DNA from: Microbispora sp. NBC_01189
GTDB lineage: Bacteria; Actinomycetota; Actinomycetes; Streptosporangiales; Streptosporangiaceae
NCBI RefSeq assembly: GCF_036010665.1
Contig: NZ_CP108581.1
Span: forward strand, 131,501-195,500
DNA length: 64,000 nt
Direction of reading: 5' to 3'
The notes beneath the pieces are model-generated. The model searched no databases and was not told the DNA's origin. It worked only from the letters and a program-made list of their open reading frames with translations. The number at the start of each line of letters is the position of its first letter. Within the stretch, counting starts at the first letter, position 1. The position numbers and the translations under genes are program-made. Positions 17,427-23,883 of the stretch are shown piece after piece.

Positions 17427-17992
17427 GCCGTGACCTTTCCCTGCGGCGCCGGAACCGGTGTGGTCACCTGCGCGGTCGCCTGGGCGGCCACCTGCGCGAT
17501 CACCTGCGGGGCGACCCGGTCGGCCCAGCCGCCGAGGACCCGGTCGAGTTCGGGGATCTCGGACTCCCGCAGCGCCAGGCCGGGGGTGGGCACCAGCGCG
17601 CCCAGCTCGACCAGCACGGGGCGCAGGTGCAGCTCGACCGCCAGCGCGTGGCGGGCGTCGCCCATGACCAGCAGCGGCAGGGCCACCGTCCCGGTGAGCG
17701 CGCCACCCGGGAGCCGGTCGAGGAACGCCTTGAGCAGCCCGGTGTAGGTGGCCTTGTAGGTGGGGCTCGCGACCACGAGCACGCTCGATCCCGCGACCAG
17801 TTCCAGCGCCACCTCCACGCTCGGCGAAGGGCCGGGGGTGAACAGGTGCGGGCCGAGCGCGGACAGGTCCACGACCTCGGGCGGCGCGGCGTGCCCGATC
17901 CGCGATCCCAGCGCCTCGGCCGCCGCCACCGCGGCGAGACGCGTACGGGAACCACCGCGTGGATTGCCGACCAGTGCCACAAGAGAGCTCAT
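17423..17992 (-). CDS. NADPH-dependent FMN reductase (SsuE/MsuE-like)
   Basis: 189 residues. Flavodoxin-like fold with the FMN-phosphate loop GNPRGGSRT near residue 9 and the second FMN loop SPTYKATYTGLLKAFLDRL near residue 77. Enzymes of this family supply reduced FMN to two-component monooxygenases, often for desulfonation of organosulfur compounds. The C-terminal 25 residues are an Ala/Gln/Val/Thr repeat (QVAAQATAQVTT) outside the fold. The ATG overlaps the stop of a 15-codon ORF upstream. Confidence 0.88.
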   Translation of the reverse strand: MSSLVALVGNPRGGSRTRLAAVAAAEALGSRIGHAAPPEVVDLSALGPHLFTPGPSPSVEVALELVAGSSVLVVASPTYKATYTGLLKAFLDRLPGGALTGTVALPLLVMGDARHALAVELHLRPVLVELGALVPTPGLALRESEIPELDRVLGGWADRVAPQVIAQVAAQATAQVTTPVPAPQGKVTA

Positions 17993-18036
17993 GACGCCGC
18001 TCCGCGGGCGTCCGGACGCGAGTTGCCGTAGATCAT
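17989..18036 (-). CDS. Very short leader-type ORF (15 aa) before the FMN reductase
   Basis: ATG with GGGAGG eight bases upstream encodes MIYGNSRPDARGAAS, and its stop overlaps the FMN-reductase start (ATGA). It may act only to couple or attenuate translation. No family is known to me. It is supported by ribosome-site quality and geometry, not by homology. Confidence 0.35.
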   Translation of the reverse strand: MIYGNSRPDARGAAS

Positions 18037-18080
18037 GGATGATCCTCCCGAGGAGAAGGGGGCCCGGAGCCCCGAGGCGA

Positions 18081-18587
18081 TCACGAGTGCTCGACGAACC
18101 GGCCGAAGCGGCCCTGGTGATAGAGGAGAGGACGCCGTGGCCCGTGCAGATCGGCCTGGGTGACCAGGCCGACGACGAGGATGTGGTCGCCCATCCCGAC
18201 CCGTTCGTACGGCAGGCAGATCAGGTGCGCGGAGACGTCCTCCAGCAGCGGCGCCCCGAGCGGCCCGGCACGCCACCGGGTCGGCTCGGCGAAACGGTCG
18301 GCGCCCTTCCGGGCGAACCGGGCGGCGACCTCGGCCTGGTCGCTGGTCAGCACGTTCACCGCGAAGTGGTCCGCCTCGCGCAGCGAGGGCCAGGTGGTGG
18401 ACGCCCGGTCCACATAGAAGGAGACGAGGGGCGGGTCCAGGCTCACCGAGGAGAACGAGGTGGCGGTCAGGCCCACCGGAACTCCCCCGCTCTGCGCTGT
18501 GATCACTACGACGCCCGCGGCGTGCACCGCGAGCGCGCTCCTGAAGCCGTCGGCGTTCAGAGCGGGGCCGGGCAGAGTCTCCGTCAT
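18081..18587 (-). CDS. Flavin reductase domain protein (short-chain, HpaC-like)
   Basis: 168 residues from the ATG with GGAGG five bases upstream; an in-frame ATG 21 bases earlier has no ribosome site. The fold blocks are AAGVVVITAQSGGVPVGLTATSFSSVSLDPPLVSFYVDRAS-like (N-terminal half), FAVNVLTSDQAEVAARFA, and GMGDHILVVGLV (C-terminal half). These NAD(P)H:flavin reductases pass reduced flavin to partner monooxygenases. First gene of the reductase / LanC-like block, 88 bases before the FMN reductase. Confidence 0.9.
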   Translation of the reverse strand: MTETLPGPALNADGFRSALAVHAAGVVVITAQSGGVPVGLTATSFSSVSLDPPLVSFYVDRASTTWPSLREADHFAVNVLTSDQAEVAARFARKGADRFAEPTRWRAGPLGAPLLEDVSAHLICLPYERVGMGDHILVVGLVTQADLHGPRRPLLYHQGRFGRFVEHS

Positions 18588-18653
18588 GGGACCTCCGTGC
18601 GTGTCCACCGCTGCCCAGGAACCCCCCGTCGCGTGGGCGGAGCAGCGGCATTT

Positions 18654-18670
18654 CCTACTAAATTAGTCTG
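18654..18670 (-). promoter_or_regulatory. CCTACT-type element before the flavin reductase
   Basis: Plus-strand CCTACTAAATTAGTCTG, preceded by TTT, with a TACTAA/TTAGT inverted repeat. It lies 66 bases before the flavin-reductase start. It shares TTTCCTACT with the peptide-operon element but in the opposite orientation relative to its gene. Confidence 0.45.
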
Positions 18671-18724
18671 TTTACTCGGTTTTGGGAAGTGCCGTCACGC
18701 CGTGGCAGGTGGGGCCGGACAGCC

Positions 18725-18768
18725 GACCGGCGCCGGGCCACGCGAGTACGCGTGGCCCGGCGCCGGTC
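18725..18768 (-). terminator. Strong hairpin downstream of the GvpU-like gene
   Basis: Nineteen-base arms (GACCGGCGCCGGGCCACGC and its complement) around a 6-base loop, between the 3' end of the gene ending at 18801 and the flavin-reductase promoter. Lacks a T-run. Confidence 0.6.
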
Positions 18769-18800
18769 GTAGGGAGAGCTGGAGGAGGGAGATCCGGAGG

Positions 18801-19241
18801 TCAGGAGTCGTGCCGGCCGGGGGCGCTGATCGGGTTGACGCTCCATCCGCTGACGTCGTCGGCCCGGATGCGCCAGGTCGCTCCCGGGCCCTGCGGCAGA
18901 TGGTCTCCGGTCACCGTGAAGGCGTCGACGAGGTGCAGGTAGGCCGGGAGTTCCGGCTCCGGAGCGCTCCCGCCGGCGAGGGAGGCGGCGGCATGGCGCT
19001 CACGGCGCTCCCTCGCCTGCTCGCCGACGGGTGTGAAGAAGTCCTCGAGTCCCTTCCCCTCGCCGTTCCCGGCGCGTGATCGGCGGATCTGCGCGACGAC
19101 CACGGCGGCGTACTCCTCGGCGGAGACGAGGACGCCGGTGATGACCGCGCCGTTCACGGCGAGGGTGACGCTCATCTGTCCCCTGGTCGTGTCGACGGCG
19201 AATACCAGGGCCTGCAGGACGGGGTCTGCTGCGACGTTCAT
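18801..19241 (-). CDS. GvpU-like small protein (gas-vesicle accessory family), orphan
   Basis: 146 residues. The first 50 residues (TTRGQMSVTLAVNGAVITG, VSAEEYAAVVV) resemble the N-terminal beta-rich part of GvpU; the middle is charged (GEQARERRERHAAA) and the end contains LPAYLHLVDAFTV. No other gvp gene is visible in the window, so a gas-vesicle role is uncertain. It follows the catalase gene on the same strand after a 13-base tandem repeat. Ribosome site weak. Confidence 0.55.
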   Translation of the reverse strand: MNVAADPVLQALVFAVDTTRGQMSVTLAVNGAVITGVLVSAEEYAAVVVAQIRRSRAGNGEGKGLEDFFTPVGEQARERRERHAAASLAGGSAPEPELPAYLHLVDAFTVTGDHLPQGPGATWRIRADDVSGWSVNPISAPGRHDS

Positions 19242-19313
19242 GCAACGCTGAGTGCCCCCGGGGCGACCGGGCATGCCTCGTCGTCCCGAGTGCCCGCCGA
19301 CGCGCCGGGCCCG

Positions 19314-19352
19314 GTGCGTCGGCGGGGTGCGTCGGCGGGGTGCGTCGGCGGA
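19314..19352. repeat. 13-base tandem repeat, three copies
   Basis: GTGCGTCGGCGGG repeated three times (last copy ends GGA) in the short spacer between the catalase stop and the GvpU-like start. Confidence 0.85.
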
Positions 19353-19372
19353 GTGCGATCACCCGCGAGGCG

Positions 19373-21634
19373 TCAGGCGACCGAGGCGGGGAACCGTTCC
19401 CAGACCCGGTGCGTGGCCATCGACCGCCGCACGCCGGAGAGGACCTCCGTGGCGGAGTCGCCGGTCACCACCCCCGGCGCGCCGGTGATCCCGGCCCGCG
19501 CGAGCACGGTCGCGCCGGCGCCCCAGGCGCCGATCGCCTTGGCATGCCGCCAGCACTCGTCGACCAGGAGCGTCACCCGCGGGTCCACCGCGGCGGAGTC
19601 GCCCGCGCCCGCCTTGGCGTCACGCGCGGGCAGGGCGTCGGGCGCCGGCGCGGGGGCCGCCGCCAGCAGCAGCGCGTCGAACTCGATCGACCGGGCGGTG
19701 GCGAAGGTCCGCTGCACGGGGACGTCGTCCAGCATGCCGCCGTGCGGGGCGATCACCAGCGGCACCATGCCCGCCGCGAACACGGCCGTCCGGAGTTCGC
19801 GTACGGCGCCCAGGTCGGCGCCGTCGCCGGCGACGATGCCGACCACGCGGCCGTCGGCCGGCCACTCCTTGCCCACCTGCGACAGAGCGGCGCTGGGCGC
19901 CGGGTCGGCGAGCGGCAGCGCGGGCTCCGGCACGGGCAGGCCCAGCCCGGTGGCGACCTCCCGGCAGAGCACCGGGTCGATGTTCGCCAGGCACCGGAGC
20001 TGACGCTCCTTGATCGCCTGCTCGTAGCACTTGCCCAGCTCGAAGGTGTAGGCGCGGATGATGTGCTCCTTCTCCACCGGCGACATGCTCAGCCAGAACA
20101 GGCGCACCTGGCTGTAGTGGTCGCCGAAGGACGCGGGGCTGGCCCGGACCTTCCGCGCCTGGGCGACCTGGACCGGCGTGTCGGTGAACGCGTTCTCGGC
20201 GTCGCCCGCGACGGACGGGTTCCCGCCGTCGAGGGAGTTCGGCCGGTACGGCGCGACCCCGGCGTGGACGGCGTGCTGGTGGAAGCCGTCCCGGAGCATG
20301 TCGTTGACCGGGCAGCGCGGGCGGTTGACCGGGATCTGCGCGAAGTTCGGCCCGCCGAGCCGGGTGATCTGGGTGTCGAGGTAGGAGAACAGCCGCGCCT
20401 GCAGCAGCGGGTCGTTCGTGACGTCGATGCCCGGCGGCAGGTGGCCGGGGTGGAAGGCCACCTGCTCGACCTCGGCGAAGAAGTTCGTGGGCGTCCGGTT
20501 GAGCGTCATCCTCCCGATCGCCTGCACCGGCGCGAGCTCCTCGGGCACGATCTTGGTCGGGTCGAGCAGGTCGATGCCCTCGAAGGTCTCGTCCGGTGTG
20601 TCCGGGAAGATCTGGATGCCGAGCTCCCACTCGGGGAAGGCGCCGGCCTCGATCGCGTCGTAGAGGTCGCGGCGGTGGAAGTCGGGGTCCATCCCGCCGA
20701 GCATCTGCGCCTCCTCCCAGGTCAGGGAGTGCACGCCGAGCTTCGGCTTCCAGTGGAACTTGGCCAGCGCCGTCTCCCCCGTCTCGTTGACCAGCCGGAA
20801 GGTGTGGACGCCGAAACCCTCCATCGTCCGGAAGGAGCGCGGGATCGCGCGGTCGGACATGTTCCACATGGTGTGGTGCTGTGCCTCGGTGTGCAGGGAG
20901 ACGAAGTCCCAGAACGTGTCGCGCGCGCTCTGCGCCTGGGGGATCTCCCGGTCCGGGTGCGGCTTGGCCGCGTGGATGACGTCGGGGAACTTGATCCCGT
21001 CCTGGATGAAGAAGACCGGGATGTTGTTGCCGACGAGGTCGAAGGTGCCCTCGTCGGTGTAGAACTTCGTCGCGAACCCCCGGGTGTCGCGGACCGTGTC
21101 GGCGGATCCGCGCGAGCCGAGGACGGTGGAGAACCGCACGAAGACGCCGGTCTTCCTGCCCTTCTTGAGGAAACCGGCCTTTGTCACCGTCTCGGCGGTG
21201 CCGTACGCCTCGAACACTCCGTGGGCTCCGGCGCCCCGGGCGTGGACGACGCGCTCGGGAATGCGTTCGTGGTCGAAGTGGGTGATCTTCTCGCGCAGGT
21301 GGTGGTCCTGCAGCAGGGTCGGGCCGCGCTCCCCCGCCTTCAGCGAGTGGTCGGTGTCGCGCAGCCGCGCTCCCTGCGCGGTGGTGAGGTAGGCGCCCTG
21401 CTGGCCCTTCGCGGCGGCGGGCGCGCCGGTCTCCGCCCCGGTCGGCGTGACGGTCGCGGGAGCGCCCTGCTCCGTCTTCGGCGGCGGCGGGTCGTGCGGC
21501 GTCGTCGGCTCCTCCAGGGTCGCGGGGGCGCTGCCCGGTGACCCGGGAACGTCCGGCGTCAGGAACTCGGCCACCTTCTCGGCGGCGTTCTCCACGACGT
21601 CCTTGACGACCTTGGCGGGCTTGCTGGCATCCAT
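19373..21634 (-). CDS. katE: Large-subunit monofunctional catalase (HPII type)
   Basis: 753 residues, the length of clade-2 catalases. Catalytic His131 (RVVHARGAGAHG), the NADPH/heme-pocket block FVRFSTVLGSRGSADTVRDT, and the proximal heme-ligand Tyr in RLFSYLDTQITRLG are all intact. The extra C-terminal about 160 residues form the flavodoxin/DJ-1-like domain of HPII. The N-terminal 80 residues are Pro/Thr-rich. It converts hydrogen peroxide to water and oxygen in the cytosol. AAGGA lies ten bases before the ATG. Confidence 0.97.
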   Translation of the reverse strand: MDASKPAKVVKDVVENAAEKVAEFLTPDVPGSPGSAPATLEEPTTPHDPPPPKTEQGAPATVTPTGAETGAPAAAKGQQGAYLTTAQGARLRDTDHSLKAGERGPTLLQDHHLREKITHFDHERIPERVVHARGAGAHGVFEAYGTAETVTKAGFLKKGRKTGVFVRFSTVLGSRGSADTVRDTRGFATKFYTDEGTFDLVGNNIPVFFIQDGIKFPDVIHAAKPHPDREIPQAQSARDTFWDFVSLHTEAQHHTMWNMSDRAIPRSFRTMEGFGVHTFRLVNETGETALAKFHWKPKLGVHSLTWEEAQMLGGMDPDFHRRDLYDAIEAGAFPEWELGIQIFPDTPDETFEGIDLLDPTKIVPEELAPVQAIGRMTLNRTPTNFFAEVEQVAFHPGHLPPGIDVTNDPLLQARLFSYLDTQITRLGGPNFAQIPVNRPRCPVNDMLRDGFHQHAVHAGVAPYRPNSLDGGNPSVAGDAENAFTDTPVQVAQARKVRASPASFGDHYSQVRLFWLSMSPVEKEHIIRAYTFELGKCYEQAIKERQLRCLANIDPVLCREVATGLGLPVPEPALPLADPAPSAALSQVGKEWPADGRVVGIVAGDGADLGAVRELRTAVFAAGMVPLVIAPHGGMLDDVPVQRTFATARSIEFDALLLAAAPAPAPDALPARDAKAGAGDSAAVDPRVTLLVDECWRHAKAIGAWGAGATVLARAGITGAPGVVTGDSATEVLSGVRRSMATHRVWERFPASVA

Positions 21635-21937
21635 TCGGCGAATTCCTTACGCGAGCGGCGATGAGCAGATCCGCGCGCATACCCGCAGGTGAGGGCGGGA
21701 AACCTCCAGCCGCGACTCGCCCCCGATGAAAGCGTTTCAGGCGGCCGAATCCATCCGATCGGCATAAGGGGAGGTGAACCGGCCTGCCCGGCGAGGGCCC
21801 GGCGACCGTCCGTTGACTTCCGCCGAGACCGGTGGTTACGGTCGCGGCGCGATCACGAGGTACCGGTGATCGGAGCCGAGCACGGCCGGCCGAGCCCGCC
21901 GCGCCGCGAGCCCGTACGGGAAAGTGAGGCGGAGGCC
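21635..21937. promoter_or_regulatory. Divergent control region between katE and the mannanase gene
   Basis: No gene is seen. At 21727-21739 the sequence TGAAAGCGTTTCA has inverted TGAAA/TTTCA arms around GCG, the shape of LacI-family operators of catabolic genes. A TGAAAGCGGTTACC half-match occurs at 23669-23682 before the LVIVD gene. Confidence 0.5.
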
Positions 21938-23566
21938 GTGAAGCTCGGAAGAACAGCGGCGATCACCGGAGTGGTCGCGGTGATGTGCCTCACGACGGCG
22001 CAGGCCGGTGGCGCCGCGGGTGCGGGCACCGCCTCGACGGCGGCGGTCTGCGCCCGGCCGCCGCGGACGGCGAACGACCAGGCGAGCGCCGGGGCCGCCG
22101 CCGTGCACCGATACCTGTACTCGCTGACCTGTGGCACGGCGGCGGCCGACGGGGTGATCTCCGGCCAGAACGTCGGACACGGCTCGCAGGCCGCCGACAC
22201 CACCGGCCTGGTCGGCTACCCGCGGCTGATCGACCGGCTCGCCCAGCAGGCCGGGCACTACACGGGCATGGCGGGCCTCGACTACGAGCACGACCAGATC
22301 TTCACTCCGCAGCAGCTGACCGTGGCCAACCAGGTGCTCGCCGGCCACGCCCGGCGTGGCGGCCTGGTCACCGTCAACTTCTCGCCGCAGAGCCCGTGGC
22401 TCAACGACGAGTCGGACATCGCCGGGAACCCGGGCGTGTGGACCAACACCCGCACCGACAACGGCCAGCTCGACGGCGTGCGGCTCGCCGACCTCCTGGA
22501 CCAGAACACCCCCGCCGGGAGGGTGTGGCAGCGCAAGCTCGCCCGCGTCGCCGACGCGCTGACCCAGCTGCGCGACGCGGGGGTCGTGGTGCTGTGGCGC
22601 CCGATGCAGGAGATGAACGGGTTCTGGTTCTGGTGGGGCACCACCCTGCAGAAGGACGACGCGACCGTCTACGTCCGGCTGTGGCGCTCGATGTTCCAGT
22701 ACTTCACGCAGGTGCGGCACCTGGACAACCTGCTGTGGGTCTACTCCCCGTCGGCCTACCCCACCGATCCGGGGCAGCAGAGCGCCCTGAACATCAGGTC
22801 GGCCGCGTGGGCCTACCCGGGGGACGCGTACGTGGACATCGTCGCCGGCACGTCCTACGACGACAATCTGTCCATCCCGAACTACCAGGACTACCTGCGC
22901 ATCCCGAAGGTCGTCGGCGAGGCGGAGTACGGCCCGGACCTGTTCGGCTCGCAAGTCACGGCGGGCAGCCTCGACGTCAGGCGGTACGCCACGCGGCTGC
23001 GGCAGGACTACCCCGCCGTCGCGTACTGGGTCTCCTGGCACGACTACACCCTGTCGGCGACCGAGACCGCGCACCTGTCCCTGATCGCCAACCGGAACGC
23101 CGCGAGTCTGCTCGGCGATCCGTACGTGATCAACGCGGACCGCGTCGCGATCCCCTCCGCCCGCCCCAGCCCCAGCGCCTCCCCGAGCAGGACCCCCAGC
23201 CCCAGCCCGTCCCCGAGCAGGGCTCCGAGCCCCAGCCCGTCGCCGAGCGCCGGGGCGGGCGGATGCGCCGCCGTCTATCAGCTGACCGGCGACTGGCCGG
23301 GGCAGTTCCAGGGGCAGGTCACCGTACGCAACACCGGACGGGCCGCGGTCAACGGCTGGACCGTGTCCTGGACGTTCCCCGGCGGCGCCACCGTGAACCA
23401 GGTCTGGAACGGCGACGCGAGCGCGTCGAGCGGCTCGCGCGTGGTCGTCAGGAACGCGCCGTACAACGGCGCGCTCGCGGCCGGCGGCTCGACGACCTTC
23501 GGGTTCATCGCCAACGGGACCGGCTCCGGCAACACGCCGGGCAGCGTGGCCTGCACCGCCTCATGA
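21938..23566 (+). CDS. Secreted GH26 beta-mannanase with C-terminal CBM2
   Basis: 542 residues; GTG start with GGAGG close upstream. Signal peptide about 1-30 (ending near AQAGGAAG). GH26 catalytic domain about 40-410: acid/base region RPMQEMNGFWFWW and the nucleophile candidate in VVGEAEYG. The residue before the acid/base Glu is Gln where His is usual in GH26. A Ser/Pro linker (about 415-445) leads to a family-2 carbohydrate-binding module starting near GGCAAVYQLTGDWPGQFQ and ending at the partner Cys in SVACTAS. Predicted to cleave beta-1,4-mannan outside the cell. Confidence 0.9.
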   Translation: MKLGRTAAITGVVAVMCLTTAQAGGAAGAGTASTAAVCARPPRTANDQASAGAAAVHRYLYSLTCGTAAADGVISGQNVGHGSQAADTTGLVGYPRLIDRLAQQAGHYTGMAGLDYEHDQIFTPQQLTVANQVLAGHARRGGLVTVNFSPQSPWLNDESDIAGNPGVWTNTRTDNGQLDGVRLADLLDQNTPAGRVWQRKLARVADALTQLRDAGVVVLWRPMQEMNGFWFWWGTTLQKDDATVYVRLWRSMFQYFTQVRHLDNLLWVYSPSAYPTDPGQQSALNIRSAAWAYPGDAYVDIVAGTSYDDNLSIPNYQDYLRIPKVVGEAEYGPDLFGSQVTAGSLDVRRYATRLRQDYPAVAYWVSWHDYTLSATETAHLSLIANRNAASLLGDPYVINADRVAIPSARPSPSASPSRTPSPSPSPSRAPSPSPSPSAGAGGCAAVYQLTGDWPGQFQGQVTVRNTGRAAVNGWTVSWTFPGGATVNQVWNGDASASSGSRVVVRNAPYNGALAAGGSTTFGFIANGTGSGNTPGSVACTAS

Positions 23567-23584
23567 TCCCGCCCCTCTCACCTC

Positions 23585-23630
23585 GCCTGTGGGGGCATCG
23601 GTGGCACATCCCACCGATGCCCCCACAGGC
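23585..23630 (+). terminator. Strong hairpin after the mannanase gene
   Basis: Arms GCCTGTGGGGGCATCGGTGG and its complement around a short loop, 19 bases after the stop; no T-run. Confidence 0.7.
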
Positions 23631-23883
23631 ATGGTCAGGTATCGCAACTTACGCAACGAATCCATTACGGTAACCGCTTTCAAATCGCATGAGCTGCCTG
23701 TCCGTATTAATCAGATATGTCGCCCTATGGAACATCAAAATCCTTTCCGTTACAGTTCGCGGGAACCACCATTGGGATCTTCCCCCCAGGCCGGCCTCGT
23801 ACGGAGGCGGCGCCAGGTCCCTGGTCGCCCACCGGCCTCGAGCCGGCCCGGGGGGAAGGTGCCGTAAAGAAAGGGAACGCCCC
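23631..23883 (+). promoter_or_regulatory. AT-rich promoter region of the LVIVD surface-protein gene
   Basis: Clearly lower GC than its surroundings. The minus-strand TGAAAGCGGTTACC at 23669-23682 resembles a LacI-type operator. AAAGGGAA provides a ribosome site before GTG 23884. No ORF with support is present. Confidence 0.45.
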
